Part shown: positions 21,179 to 34,518 of the stretch, piece by piece
Numbering within the stretch: the first letter of the stretch is position 1
Layout: each line of letters begins with the position of its first letter
NCBI GenBank assembly: GCA_038503065.1
Contig: JBCAMK010000009.1
Location: forward strand, 1,178,001 to 1,242,000
Source: Paragyromitra xinjiangensis
Taxonomy: Eukaryota; Ascomycota; Pezizomycetes; Pezizales; Discinaceae
Direction: 5' to 3'
DNA: 64,000 nucleotides
Program-made: the position numbers and the translations under genes
Notes under the pieces: generated by a model
What the model was told of the DNA's origin: nothing
Seen by the model: only the letters and a program-made list of their open reading frames with translations
The model's database searches: none

Positions 21179-24153
21179 GATTAGTCACTCGGTGTCAAGG
21201 GGCCGAATGAGGAAGGCGTTAACGGAATATGCCATGAATCGGTTTCTTTTAAGAATTTTATTGCGTGGAAGCTTTAGAGGCGGGTGTTGGCCCTGTCAGG
21301 TTCCATTAAGTATGGGAATATAGCGTCTGTATCGCGAGATGTGGAGAAGTGGCGCACAAGGTGTTTAACTTCACCAGAGTTTGTGTCAAATGAAAGTGCT
21401 ACTAGTGAACCTAGGGGGTGATGATCATGAACGAAATCCGATAATACTCATACCCCGCTTTTCTTCGGCATTAAGAATATTGTGGGCCAAATACTTAATT
21501 GTTTATGCTATTGTCGGATCAAGCCTTTATCCGTGCTGTGGGGAAGCTTCGGTTTTCTTTCATGCAGGGTCCTGCAGTGCTGCAGTCAGACGAGTGACAG
21601 GTTGTGAATATCCCGATCCAATCGCTGCAAAATACACCAAGCCTGGTGACGTGGACTAATCAACTTCAAGCGCAATGAATAGATTGGCCTAGTTTCGGAG
21701 ACCCTTCTTCGGCGCTTCTATTTTTTTCCGCTTCCCAAGGTCATGAATTTCATCCCCGTCGGTGGGGTCACGTCTTATCGCCATGAACTTTTCCCTTCTA
21801 GTAGTGGCCGTAGTATGATATGATTTGCAGGGGAAATGTAAATGTTTTATCGCCGCTCGGCGCCAGAAAACCTCGCGGCCCGTGAGTGTACCTGCATGCG
21901 CTGGTGATCAAGTATGGTAAGCAGACATGCAGCCGTTAAAATGTCCTGGTTTTGGTTCTGATCGTCAAGAAACCAGGTTCTCAAGTCACCAAAGTCCATC
22001 CAAGTCCCGTTTCTTGGCACTGATGAGTTGTTGAAACTGTGGCTTGTTTTTTTCTATTCTGCCGCAGGTCGAATAAACCCTCGCTCCTTAAAATTACAGA
22101 ACCTAACACCCTATTTAAAGAGATACAAATGGGTAGAAGAAGAAGTAAAACCCCTTGCCGTGCAGACTCATTCATCCCATTGGATCCTCGGCTAGTTGAT
22201 GGATTAACTTAGCTGAAGTGACGTCCGAAGCTTCGTGGCTCTTACGATTGCTATGAATTACTGAGCCCTTTTAAGGACATACAAGCGAAGATTTACCAGC
22301 ACCCCCGCTGTACAGAACAAGTGGGAGGGCCAGCCGGTGTTAGTGGGAAGAGGTATGATCATGGAATCCAAAATTTCACAGCCTCACACGTGCAGATCGG
22401 AAATCTCAATACCCACGTTGAATATGCAGGGCAAATTTTTTTTTTCCAAAACGCAAACTGTTCAGTTCCAGGATTTTATCTTTTGTATTTGTTGGGTAGG
22501 ATCTAATCTTGGCACGGTACCCACTCTGGTCCCTGCATTACCGGACTTGAGCGGCGGGCAGATTTCAGAATCGAGTACCTACCTTTGATCTGCATCATTT
22601 CTGTCGGATTTTGTTAATGGTTACACTAGCACATGTATTGGAGTAAACTGATTCAAATCGACCTGCATAGAGAATGGGAACGCTAATGGTTTAGGTATGT
22701 TGGAGTAGGGTAATCTTTCAAATCGTCCCTGCTTGTTATGGGTTCTCAGATTAGGACTGAACATGAGACTACCTTTCGCTCAATCATGAGGAAAGCCGCT
22801 TGGGGTTTTTGACCGAAAGGGTTGAGTGGTGTTTTTGCGGTGGGGATTTGCTGTAGCTTCTGGTAAGGCTTTGAAAGAAGCTTAACCTCTTGGGCGACAT
22901 GTACTTGACGGTCACCTTCAAGCCTTCTGGGATCCAGGTGTCGCACAGGAAAAGGGGCAGTCTTGTTTTTATAGGAATGCTGCTGGTCCTCACTTGATAT
23001 TTACTGGGAACGGAGGAAGTAGTTATAGCCGCTACGCTTAGTAAAGAGCATTCTGGACGTGATGGACTAGGTTCTGAGTCTTTTGACTCACAAGGTCAGG
23101 AGGGCGTGGAGAATATGACTCATGAGGTCTCCAGCGCTCGAATTGTCTGCCTTTCTCAAGTAGTAAAGCATGTCTACATGTATTTAGCCCACCTGTAGTT
23201 CCGCCTTACGCGAATCACTGGTATCTTGATTGAAGCGTGGGCATCACTCGATTTTGACAGTATGTAGAGTTAAAGGATCCTTATGGAATAATATTTGAAA
23301 TTCTTAGGTTTGGGTGTCTCCCAGTTTCTATGTGTCACTTTAAGGTTCCAGTGGTGTGATATTTCTCCGCCAAGAGCATGGCATTACGACGTTGTGAATG
23401 GAAAGAGTGATCGCCAATGTCAAAAAGCTTGGCATTTCTCCAGAGACTTCAGCCGATCTACGGATAAGTGCCCGCTAGCTCGCACGAATTGGCATAGCTT
23501 GAGGCTCTAGCTGCGGCAAGAATATTTGGGTTCGTGCTCTGAATAGACTGCACATAAGTGCTCTTGTAGATATGTAAAAAACTCCAAGTGCTTGGGAGAT
23601 TTGCTTGTGTTTGTGTAAGATTCGCGAGTATCGCTACCAACGGATTCCGTTTCTGGGGCCTCTCCAGGGCTGGGGGTTTTCTGTGTTCGCCAGGGGAGTA
23701 TTAATTGGTGGAACTTGCCACCCGAAAACCTTGCCCTGTTCCTTGGAACCGGTGTGGTACAGAGCAGCGACTTCCAAGATTGGATCTTGAAGCCTTGGCC
23801 AACCTTGCAGTATTCACTTGTCTACTAAGGGTATTGTGTCGCGTGCCAGCGCTACAGAGAGGCAATGGAGAAAAGGAAAAAAAGCTCTCACAGAAAATAC
23901 CTCGTGCCCCCCGGCTCGCCTCATCTAGCCTTCCAACCTCGCCACATTTCCAGACCGTTCTTTCATGGAACCCACGATAAACAAACAAATAAATTCAGAC
24001 GCTCTCCCGTTGTTACGTTCTGTAACAGTTTCGTTTGCTTCGAGTCATCCCAAGTGCCTGTAAACGAAACACGAGCCAGACCGTATACTTACCATTTCCG
24101 ATTCCCCCACCCGAAAGTCCCGACGATTCAGATAAGGAAAGGCTGGGATAGCT
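21179..24153. other. Gene-free region of about 3 kb
   Basis: Only short frames without protein-like composition. A TACATGTA palindrome lies at 23175. The last 300 bases precede the SPX-RING gene and should hold its promoter; the long frames there (for example 23865-24389) are shadows or chance. Confidence 0.55.
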
Positions 24154-25765
24154 ATGAAGTTTGCACACTCTTTCTCTCAGGTCCTCGAGTCGGAGGACTT
24201 TCCGGCGGATTGGCAAGACGCTGCGATTCGTTACCGGCAGCTGAAGAAATGCATAAAGAAGGTTCAGAAAGAGTTGAGCGAGTTGGGCTTGACAGCAGAG
24301 ATTTTAAAGAGCCTTGTCGAGCAGGGCGGGGCAGAGCAGAGAGGAGACATAACTCCAAAACACGAACCTTTGTTTCAGTATATGTTTGATGGTAATGTTG
24401 TCCCTTGGAACATATGACGTGCTCAATGCTGACGCTTCCACCATAGGAACCGTCCAAAGTTTTCAACCGAAACTTGTCTTGACCATAGATGCCGTGAACG
24501 GAATACCACTGGATTTAAATTTATCCGAAGAAACTCGCCGGTCACTCGAAAACCTGGTTCGGCAGAAGCTTCGGGATATGCAAATCAGAGAAGTGGAGGA
24601 CGAAGTTGGGTCAGTCGGGTCATCCGAAAGCCAACTCAGCAGTTTGTGGAGTGAAACGGATGAGGGATCTGTAAGTGTCGACTCCGAGATTCTAGGGACT
24701 GAGATCTGCAAGAAAAGAAGGTTTGCTGCCAAAAATAAATCACCGAAGGCCGTAACTTACACATCTAATATGTAGTATCACATATATCGAGATAACTTTG
24801 TATTCCGATTCCGAGTTTTTCCATCTCTTAACCTCTGAACTTGCTTCCTTAGAAGCACTCCAGTCTCGAGCTGAAGAGGAAATAAAGTCGAATGTGGTGG
24901 ATATTGGTAGTGCTGTCACCGGAGTGGCAGCACCTAAATCCGGAAAATCAAAGTCCGACCTATACCCGTGGCGTGAGATATTTCGGGTTTACGTGGAAAG
25001 TGGTATCTTTTTCTCAAATCTCGAATCCGAAAACCATCAGGAAAGGACGGCGGAAAAGGCGAACGAACGACTTGTATGGTTCAATTCAGAGATTCGCAGG
25101 TTGGGATTGCAGACCAAATTCAAGAACCCGTACAGCCCACACCTGTTACGTCGATTCATGGACGTCAATATGGACGTTTTGAGAGTGATGAGGTTTCAGG
25201 CTATAAACAAGATGGCCATGACAAAGATACTGAAGAGTAAGTTGTAGTATCGTTCTTTTCTCATGCCTTACCAGAAGTTCTTTGACAAAACTAACCTCTT
25301 GGGCTAGAGTTCGATAAGCGTACCGCGCTAGGAGCTCGTGAGACATTCCCCGAATTTATCGCTTCCGACTCATTCCTGGCTTCTCATCTCGCAAAGGCAA
25401 TCTGCTATACCATGTCGTCATCCCTCCTCAATCTTATTCCCCAACTCGATGATTATCTCTGCCCGATTTGCTCCTCGATCTCTGTTAAGCCCGTACGTTT
25501 GTCATGTTCCCATGTCTTCTGTGTCCGCTGCCTCGTCAAACTTCAGCGTGCACAAAAGCGGTTTTGCCCTATGTGTCGTCGAGACGCCGTCCTCGAGGCA
25601 GATTCTACGAACCTTGACTTGGGTTTACTCAGTTTTCTAAAGGAATATTTTCCGAAAGAAGCGAAACTGAAGCAACAAGAGAACGAAAAGGAAGTCGCCT
25701 TGGAACAGTGGAGGGCTGTGCATAATGATGTTTTTGGCGGTCCGAAGGAGTGCGCGATTATGTGA
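24154..25765 (+). CDS. SPX-RING E3 ubiquitin ligase
   Basis: Exons 24154-24391, 24447-24751, 24792-25236, 25308-25765 encode 481 residues. The SPX domain begins at Met1 (MKFAHSFSQVLES, DFPADWQDAAIRYRQLKK) and includes the basic KKCIKKVQKEL helix that in characterised SPX domains binds inositol pyrophosphates. It ends with LLRRFMDVNMDVLRVMRFQAI and MTKILKKFDKRTALGAR. A C3HC4 RING follows: CPICSSISVKPVRLSCSHVF, CVRCLVKLQRA, FCPMCRRD. The combination matches fungal SPX-RING proteins, thought to link phosphate status to ubiquitylation. The third exon start rests on a GAG acceptor (24791) giving a 40-nt intron, the least certain join. The C-terminus ends in Cys-Ala-Ile-Met, which fits a CAAX prenylation box. 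Confidence 0.9.
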
Positions 25766-28700
25766 CTACTGGTTTCAAGAGGAAACCAAGATTAACAGAG
25801 CGGTATTGTGGATTTTGATTGTTGGTGTCGTTTGGCGTTCTATTGGGGTTACTGAGAACTTGAATGGTGGCTTACTCTCTGCTGTAGATATCTATTGGGT
25901 AGCGAGTTGCTTTTATGATCTATCGTTGGGGATGCTTTTTTTTTCAAAAGAATTTAATCTTATCCAGAAGCATGCATAAGTCCACCCGTTATTAGCTTGC
26001 AGAAGTGCCCCTTTTAGTTCACCTTCTGGAGAGAGACAACTTACTAGCTATCATCGACAAACTAATATAAATTACGAGGATACAAGCAATGCGCTCTTCC
26101 TATCCGGACCTTAGCTAACGAGGAAAGATTACTACCTACATGTATGCATCCGCAAGCGTCAATTTATATCTTCTGCTCAATATGGGAAAATGTAATGTAT
26201 TGAACATACTAATGATCTTAGTAAAAATTTATTCCTTGAGAGGTTGGAATACACTCCCATCGCTGTTCGTAGGGGGAACGTATAAACCTTCTGCTAATGA
26301 CGGGATATTTAGTAGGTGAGTTGTTAGGCAAGGTCTTTCTCCTGGACATCAAACCAATCAGAGGGGTACCAAACCTCCCGTCACAGTTTGGGTAAGTAAA
26401 TGCAATATCTTTATTTCTTGACTAGGTTATCTGCTAGGGTACTGGTTATTAACTTTTTTTTTGGAAGAGTATTTAGGGAAATAATACTAAGTGCGGGATC
26501 CTCTCTTCCCGGCCGTGATTGGGCAATAGTCCTCTGTTCTTTGCGAAAACGATACGCAATTGAAGTAAGCTGCACATCGCTGTAGCTAGCGCTTAAGTTT
26601 CGACATCTTGCTCGACAAGACCGCGGGGAAGCGCAAAAAACGTGATTTAGGCGACCGACATAGTCGCAAAGAAGCAGAGTCGATAGACACTTGCTTAGTG
26701 AAATCTACTTGGCGCCTGTAGGGAATTAGGTTTGATGCAATTAAATTTACCATTCCCTTCATTAAAAAAGGTACACTGCTATGAATGGCCTCTGCAAATA
26801 GTTCACGAAGGCAAGTAAGCATAAGGCATGCCATAAAAGAGATGCATACTGGAGGTAACAACCATTTGGGCTCTACAGAGATTTCGTGTCAAATTCTAAC
26901 CTTTGGTAGATATCCTGGTGCTGTATGTCGACATTCAAGATACTGGCCTCATTATGTACCGGTTAGAAGGCGATAAGGCTTTTGAAACTTTCGAAGTATC
27001 CCTCAGTTGTTGTTGCTGTCATGGATTGCAAAGGCAAATTACAGTGTTCATACCTAGGCTCGTTCCCCACCTGTCGTAGGTTGCTGCGCACCGGTCAGCA
27101 ATCTGCGCAGTATGGGCTGGGCACAAGGCTAGTTCATACCCTGGGCTAGCTGTTGCTGTGAGCCTCCGAAAAGCCAAAGATCGTACACTCCTCAATGATT
27201 TTTCATCCTTCCCTCTGCGGATGAACTTAGAACCACTCGGAGAAGTAGTATCAACGATTTCTGAGGGTAGATCGGAATACATAGGAACGAGGTCACCGTA
27301 AAACCAAAGATTCGCCACGTAAATGCTTACCGGGACACTGCGCGGTACTAGGAAGCCGGTTGTGATCAAATTCATACAAAAGAGATCGCCGACGGCGCCT
27401 TGTGGATGGATGCGATAATATCCTGACAGGTCTCCTTTTTGGCTCATTGTGAGAGTGGTTTTGCGGTCCGCGCTGGGCTGTTCTGTTAGTGACTAGCACT
27501 ATTTTGCACAAGGCATTCATGGTGTTTCTCAAAACAGACATTTTGAAATCGGCGCTGGAACAGCAGTTGCCTGGCGGCATCTCGTTTACTATAAACGTGA
27601 AGCTGGGCTGGCATGTGTACGAAATGAAGGAACAGTTGCCAAAACCCTTATCGAGTAAGACATGGGATCAAGCGAGCAAAACGGCTAGGGTCTTAGAAAG
27701 GAGATAGATCAAATGCAACAGGTTCAACAACTCTATTGGAAACCTCAAGCACCCTCGTTCAAAAATATATGCAAACCTCTCATTGGCCAACCATAATGAA
27801 TATCTACGGTTGTGAATTAGAAAGTCACCACAGCGGGGTTGACTGGATCCAAAATCAACTACGAACCCCAAGGTTGTTTTGAACTATCAGATCTCTACCA
27901 TAGGAAATAATGTTTATTTACAGTGCTAGCTTCGTGGGGGATGCTCCTGACCATACCATAGTGAGCATGGCAAAATCACCTTTTCCTAGAAGTTTACTCT
28001 TATTTCGATGGATTGCAGACGGAGGGCGGACCTCCCTAGCTACGTGCATGGGTCGGGTCTTGCACAGAAGACCCCGATAGAGCAGAATTTCGATCACGAA
28101 TCCGAGGATAGGCTCGGTGTTGGTGAAATGTAAATCTACTAACGGCAATGGCGGACCTAAATGTCGATCATAGGCACAGAAAAATTTCCTTTTACGTCAT
28201 GGTTAAATTAATACAAGCATCGAAATTTGACACTTTTTGAAATCTACGTTCGCTGAGTTTAGCCAAACATGAAGTCATTAAGAGAGGTATTTGAAAGCTA
28301 GGATGAGATTTCCGATATCGATTTTTTTTTATGGGTAGGACTAAATGACTACATGTGCTTTGAGGCTAGTTAGTTTCGACTATTTCTCCCACACTCATAA
28401 GGGGTGAAGTGATTTCCTCACGTGTTGTGGCTTGTTTCTGTCAAAATCTATCCCTTATGATATATAACCTATTCCTCTGGTCTCATGCCAGGACCCATAT
28501 ACACAGCTTGCTGCGCACTGGAGCAGCCTTCGGTATTATTGGCGGGAACGAGACTACCCATTCCTTCGGTTTCGGGTTATGCTTCCGCTATTTTACTCTC
28601 TATTCGGTGGGAGATTTCCTGTTTCAGCCAAAATCTAACCGGCTGCTTTCTTTGAATTTCATAGCGTTTTCTATAGGTTTAAGATCGATAACTCTGCGTG

Positions 28701-29217
28701 TTGATTAAATTTTTGTAAAACAAGATTTTACAGTCAAAAAAGCCCCGTTCAAGATAGATGATAGGTGAAAGGTGTTTCCCTAGCTGAAAGGAAGCCTGCG
28801 CCAGCTGAACACGACGTTTTTCAATAACCCTAGCCAGTGAATAGCACTGAAAAAGGTGGGCGATTGACAGTGGTGATCGAAGAACAAGTTAACTACATGT
28901 AGGACCGGAGCAGCCTACATGTATGTATACAGTACAATCGTTCTGTGAGGATATGAAGTTGCTCCGATTTCATATATGTATCTTTCTAGGGTAGATATTC
29001 TTATAAGAAAGGCCCAACACACCCGAAATAATCCCAGGTACGAAGCGTATACTAATCGATATGTCTTTATCTCCAGAAGCATTACAATACAGGGTTAGGG
29101 TTTGTTACTCATCAGTATGTCGCCTAAGGGCCCTAGCTAGATTTTTTTATCGATAGACGACAAGCGCTGCAGACAGACTGGTAAACCACACCCGTTTTAC
29201 CACCGTTAACGAACATC
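25766..29217. other. Gene-poor region of about 3.4 kb
   Basis: AT-rich stretches with stops in all frames. One minus-strand ORF (27019-27447) is listed separately. Three TACATGTA palindromes (26137, 28894, 28916) lie here. No transposon ends or RNA genes are seen. Confidence 0.5.
27019..27447 (-). CDS. Possible orphan 142-residue protein
   Basis: A full ATG-to-stop frame with mixed composition (MSQKGDLSGYYRIHPQGAVG, FLVPRSVPVSIYVANLWFYG, SEIVDTTSPSGSKFIRRGKD). It matches no family I know and stands alone in a gene-poor region. It could be a lineage-specific gene, a fragment of a decayed gene or chance. Confidence 0.25.
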   Translation of the reverse strand: MSQKGDLSGYYRIHPQGAVGDLFCMNLITTGFLVPRSVPVSIYVANLWFYGDLVPMYSDLPSEIVDTTSPSGSKFIRRGKDEKSLRSVRSLAFRRLTATASPGYELALCPAHTAQIADRCAATYDRWGTSLGMNTVICLCNP

Positions 29218-31063
29218 ATGGGACAAGGAAGCTCGGCAGAAACAGAGTTCAATACTGGCGAACAAGGAGGATCAGGCTCGAGGGAAACACCCGGCCCGGT
29301 GAAAACATGCTATTACGAGTTGCTGGCAGTTGCTCGTGACGCCACCCAGGACGAGTATGTAGGCGCTCCCTTCACCCAATATTCGCTGCACAAATTCTAA
29401 CAGGGGTTTATGGTCGTTCGTAGCATAAAAAAAGCATACAAGAAAAAGGCACTGGAACTGCATCCGGACCGGAATTATAATGATGTTGAGCGAGCGACAA
29501 GACTATTCACGGAGGTTCAAGGAGCCTACGAAGTACTCTCTGATCCACAGGAAAGAGCCTGGTATGATTCTCACCGTGAAGCGATCCTTCGTAATGATTA
29601 TCACTCCGGAGGCGGCGGTAACGCACCACCGCGAGCTGCCAATGTGACTACCTCTGAAGATATCATGGAATGGTTCTCGATGTTCGCCTCACGGCTATCC
29701 TACGACGACTCAAACCCTAAGTCGTTCTACGCTATGCTAGGGAAGGCATTCAAAAAGCTTGCTGAAGAAGAGGCCACAGCGGCAGAGTTTGAGGATGAAG
29801 ATGTTGTGTACTACCCGGATTTCGGCAACTCCAAATCTGGCCACGAGGACTGGGTCAAGAATTTCTACACTGTATGGGGCAATTTTAGAACTACCAAGAC
29901 CTTCAGTTGGTGTGATGTCTATCGATATTCAGACGCACCAGACAGACGGATCAAGAGAATTATGGAAAAGGAGAACAAGCGGTTCAGGGACGCCGCCATA
30001 AGGGAGTTTAACGATGCTGTCAGGGTAAGTCGAGTGTAGTTTAAATGGTGGGAAAACTCCTAATAGCTAACTTGATACTTAGTCTTTCGTCATGTTTGTT
30101 CGTAAACGTGACCCCCGGTTCGTCTCGAACACGCAGACTGAAGCCCAGAGACAAGCCGCTCTCCTAGCTGCATCAAAAGAACAAGCCGCACGCCAGCGCG
30201 CTGAAAACGCCGCAAAGCTACGAAACTATAAAGCGGCAGACTGGACGCAAGTCTCAGAAGAGGCTGTGAATGCACTTCATGATTCTGAGGAACCAGAGGA
30301 CGACGATAAAGGTGATGTCGACAAAGACGAAGAGGAGGATGAGGATGAGGAGGAAATAGAGCGATATGAATGCATAGTTTGCAAGAAGACCTTCGGGTCA
30401 GAAGGACAAATGAACGCGCACGAACGAAGCAAGAAACATATCAAAGCAGTACAGGCACTGAAACGGCAAATGCAGAAGGAAAATAAGGAATTCGATCTAG
30501 ACCGGGATGTCCGCGGATGGGAAAAGAAGGAGGATGAATTCACGCCAATAGACGGTGAGAAGGAAGAGGAATTAGAAGTGGACGAAGGAGCCGAGGAGTT
30601 GGAAGCTGAAAGAAAACCTTCTATAGACAAACCCCCATCCAACACCTCAGCCTCTTCACCATCTCCTTCACCTGCACCATCTGACATCGAGGAAGACGAC
30701 GAATACGTCACACAACAACAATTTGAAGCACGGATCTTAGGCAGCTCACCCCTAATATCAGCACCATCACCATTTCAACCCCCCATAACCGAATCCCTTT
30801 CAAATTCAACCCTGAACAGCGACAACGAGAAACCTCAAGCCCCAAAGATCGGTAAGGCGAAAGCCAAACGGGCTAAAAAGGCTGCCCAACCGGCCGTGGC
30901 AGAAACGAGTGGCATCGGAGCGATAATTTGTGTTACTTGTAAAGAGTCTTTCCCCTCAAATAAAAAGATGTTCAATCATCTCCGCGATAATCCCAGCCAC
31001 GCGAAACCAGTCGCTAGTGTTGATGGCGGGAAGAAGGGGAAGGGGAAAGGGAAACGAAAGTGA
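29218..31063 (+). CDS. JJJ1: J-domain protein JJJ1 (DNAJC21), 60S ribosome biogenesis co-chaperone
   Basis: Exons 29218-29354, 29424-30024, 30083-31063 give 572 residues. The J domain (about residues 28-100: CYYELLAVARDATQDD, IKKAYKKKALELHPDRNYND) has the intact His-Pro-Asp triad needed to stimulate Hsp70 ATPase. It continues with DPQERAWYDSHRE, the WFSMFAS region and SFVMFVRKRDPRF. Two C2H2 zinc fingers follow: YECIVCKKTFGSEGQMNAHE with SKKH (about residues 335-360), and ICVTCKESFPSNKKMFNHL near the end. Between them is a long acidic stretch, and the C-terminus is Lys/Gly-rich. In yeast, Jjj1 with Ssa and Rei1 removes Arx1 from cytosolic pre-60S particles. Length and order match the family. 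Confidence 0.95.
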
Positions 31064-32067
31064 TATAGGAGAGAGGTCGGGCGTTTATTTTTTTTTTTGG
31101 GTCGGCGGGAAGGGAACTACTTGTGCTATTTTTACGAAAGCGAGTTTTCTAGATATAAAAGGATTATTCTTAATCATAGACTATTGAAAGGGTTTAATTT
31201 AACCTATAAATCTCTCTCCTTATATTAATTCTCAATATTTGCCTGCACGATGACCTGAGAAGGAAGGGGCGAAAACGCTTCAGCTTAAGGCATAAGGGGT
31301 GGGAGCTAAAGGGGAAATGCTAAACGTGACCTTTAGGCATGACCAAATGTTGTTCATAGCACGCAAACCTACTCTAATATGATAAACCCTCCCCCGTCTA
31401 TCTGCCTGAAAAATCCATAAAACAAACTGCACATATAAACTCTTATGCAGCGGAGGCTACCAGCCTCTTTCCTAACTAGAGCTCCACCGAGTGAGTAGCA
31501 GTGATGTATGTATATATCGCCATTAATACTCCCCAGCCACGTAACCACCAGTATGACGTAGAGGGATTTCGACATATCTCACGAGCGATTCGAGAGACGG
31601 CAAGTGGACTAGCTTTTGTTCGTTCAGTTCACTAGTTCGCAGGTATAATGTATAGACAACATTCCTTCCCCAATCTCGATCCCGCTCAATCCTTCTAGGG
31701 GTTCAGACGCCTCTTCTCAGCGATCTCTTTATGCCATACATTTCTTGCAGGACACTGCTAGAATGTCCCTTCACCGTCAGTGAAATGAAATAAAAAATAG
31801 AATCCCAAGCGGGAGGAAAAGAATACTAGATTAAAGGAAAAGGACCACATAAAACAAAAATAGCGTTACACCCAAACCCAAGTTCATGAACCACGAAAGC
31901 TACAAACCAACCCGCAAACAAAAATAAAATAAAAACAATACAAAGGGAAACGCCTATTCTACCCCTCAACACCTAGTCTTCCATCCCAACCTATGCCTTG
32001 TATCCTATGCAAAAAGCCAATTTAGACTTCCCCGTTTCGATTCCTCTAGGTCCGCAATTCCACACAT
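31064..32067. other. Convergent intergenic region JJJ1/ATG4
   Basis: The JJJ1 (+) and ATG4 (-) genes point into this 1-kb gap. AT-rich sequence at 31190-31240 and A-rich sequence at 31780-31960 may hold the 3' ends. No gene is supported. Confidence 0.55.
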
Positions 32068-33641
32068 TTATTGAATTCCCTCGTCATCGTCTTCATCGTC
32101 AAACGTCTCGACCTCTGCCACAGCTTCATCTCTCGGCCCACCTGTAACCCCGTGCGCACTAGGCTCCACATCCGCCACATTGATGACCTTCTTCCCTTGC
32201 ACCTATATATCCCGTCAGCCCCTCTCCTCTCCTCCTTCTCGTCTTCTTCCTCCTCAATATTTCCTATTACTCTGCCACATCTGCCTTCCTTTCTCCCTCC
32301 TCGCCAAGTCACTAAACGGGGGCAAAACACCAACCTCACTGACCCCCTTCCGCCACTCCCTCCACTCGTTCTCATCCCTAATCAAAAACGCGAGTAACAT
32401 GCTCGGATCCATCTCACGGAGGTTTAATCTACGTAATCGGCGGGTATGACAGGAATCGACTTCCTCTTGTGTATATGAGTCTGGGTTTTCTCTATAAGGC
32501 AGGAGGGGACGTGACTGATGTGGATCGAGGTAGAAAAATGAGTCGCCTTGAACGCCAATAAAGTAGTGAGATGAACTTGGACGGCCACTGTTGTTGCCGA
32601 TCAGTAAATTTTAGTCCAGCAGCGGACCCAAGGGGGAGGGGGGTACCCGGCGATTCCGATAGATTGTGGCATTTGCACGCATGCCTTCAGAGCTTCCCAA
32701 TATACCGGTGTAACCCGTTCAATTCCGAGCCTGATCCCCACAAGGACAAGCGTGGGATGAAACTCGCCGTTTACAACGGCGATTTTGCGAAATGCGTCCT
32801 CGTAGACGTCGCCGCCGTCACGCGTAATGTAGACGCGGAGACCAGCGGGTTCATAGTTATTTGTGAGTGCCCTTTTTTTTGTCAGTTATAACGAGATGGA
32901 GGACGAGGAAGTGGATGTACAGACTGAATACACCGGGCAGCAGCGGACGGGCCGAACCATTCGCCCGGGTGCTTCCCACAGGCTTCTTCCCCATGTTTGA
33001 CAAAACGGTGGATTGAGAAGGGAGCCTTTGGGTCATCGGCAAAGAGCTGAAGGAGCTTCCTTTCCGCGGCGGGATTCTGGCCCCGTCGCCAATCTACATC
33101 ACAGTTCGGTTAAGCTCGAGCAGGTCGGGGAAAGACAGCAGGACGCTATGAACGCACCTCGACCAAGCCGTAGGTTCAATAGAGCATTCGCAAGAACACA
33201 CTGCCCTGAGCGTATCATACAGCCCCATCCCGAATCACTCGTGAAACCGGCAGCTTGATCCGGCAGCTGGCTTCTCAAGTTCGTAAAGAAGCTCAAACCC
33301 CCAGTGTTCTCAACCGAGCGTGGAATGGGCGTGAAATCGTTGCGATATGTCATCCAGATCCTGCTCTCAAAATCGTCCAAGAACGCTTTCGGCCACGAGT
33401 CGCCGCTTCCCCCTCCACCGTCTCCAAAAGCACTCCCATCATCCGTTCTTGTGGGCGGAGAGTTCAAGATACTACTACACTCGGCGGATGGTGGGGGGGC
33501 GGCAGGAAAGGGTGGGAGCACGTTCGGGTACTCGCGGCCCAGACACCAGATAGAGTTCATGGCGTCAGTGTTCTTTGGTTCGGGGTCCCACAGGAATTTC
33601 TGGACGAGTCTTTGGAGTCCTTCGGCGTTGAAGCTGTACAT
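32068..33641 (-). CDS. ATG4: Autophagy cysteine protease ATG4
   Basis: Complement exons 33641-33158, 33093-32925, 32871-32647, 32587-32335, 32202-32068 encode 421 residues, normal for the family. ATG4 processes the C-terminus of Atg8 and removes it from lipid. The peptidase C54 signature is complete: [15 protein letters not shown] with catalytic Cys about residue 141, [27 protein letters not shown], and [20 protein letters not shown] holding the Asp (about 314) and His (about 316). Residues around 42-82 are a Pro/Ser/Gly-rich insert typical of fungal members. The C-terminus is acidic ([11 protein letters not shown]). Intron 2 uses donor GTCTGT and an AAAAG acceptor; intron 4 is about 132 nt, longer than the others, and its boundaries are the least certain. 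The gene is divergent from SQS1. Confidence 0.95.
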
Positions 33642-34518
33642 GGCAGACGCTGCTATTTGAAGGAGCAGCAGGAGGAGCAGCAGCCGATGGGGGGGGCTGG
33701 ATAGAAGATGGACAGATGGATAATAGATGAGCAGTCACTATTAATGTAAGGGTTGGTGATGAGTAGGTAGATGGGTGTTGAGGGGTGGGGGGAAGGTGAT
33801 TGAGTGGGTAGGAGAATGGGTGGTTGGGGATGTGAGGTATGACACCGAGGAGGGGGGTTGGTGGATAGAGGGGGAGGGAAACTACGAAGGACAAGACAGG
33901 ATAGGTACCGCAGGAGAGGGTTAACCTGTGTGAGTGAGTCTGTTCTGTTGAAGCTCTTCGGCCAACTGACACTCAGGTCAGTTCCAGTGTGATGAGTGAT
34001 ACAGTACAGTGTGTAATTGCTACATGTACTCATTGCAACCCACGGGACTGAAGAATGTGATGAAAGACCCCGCAAAGTCAATCACCACGAGTCACTCTTA
34101 TAAAGGGAACCAGTTATGATCAGGGATATCTCTTTCCTCATCCCCATCTCCATCCCATCTCCATCCCCATCTCTACTCTATCCCCATCCCCATCCTACCA
34201 CATCTTATCTATCCCCGGCCACTCCAGCTCCCACAAGCTTGCCCCGCTCAACTACGCCTCAATGTATGTATGTATGTATTTACGTAAGTAATCAAGCAGC
34301 TGCACGCCATGGCTTGGCTCTCCGCAATCTGATTAGATAAACCCTATCTTCAGGCAAACCATCTGGGATTTAATGCTGTAGCGGGATGATCACCCGCTTA
34401 TGTGATAGTTATCGCTCAAATTCCCTCTCCCCCCCCAAAACCCTTCTCACTCACTCCCCTCCTTTCCCCTCTCCCTCTCCCTATCAACTACCAGTATAGC
34501 ATCTATCACTCCTTAGCA
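33642..34518. promoter_or_regulatory. Divergent promoter region ATG4/SQS1
   Basis: Shared upstream region between two divergent starts. It carries a G-rich purine tract (33770-33890), a (CCCATCT)n-like tract (34135-34200), a short (ATGT)n run (34263-34280) and one TACATGTA palindrome (34021). C/T-rich sequence precedes the SQS1 ATG. No gene is supported. Confidence 0.5.

Noticed and set aside
23865..24389. 174-codon plus-strand frame overlapping the SPX-RING start
   Set aside because: It runs in another frame over the first SPX exon, which has clear family motifs; a shadow.
30277..30711. Ser-rich 144-codon minus-strand frame
   Set aside because: Antisense of the acidic GAN/GAR codons of the JJJ1 linker.
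33255..33704. 149-codon plus-strand frame
   Set aside because: Antisense shadow of ATG4 exon 1.
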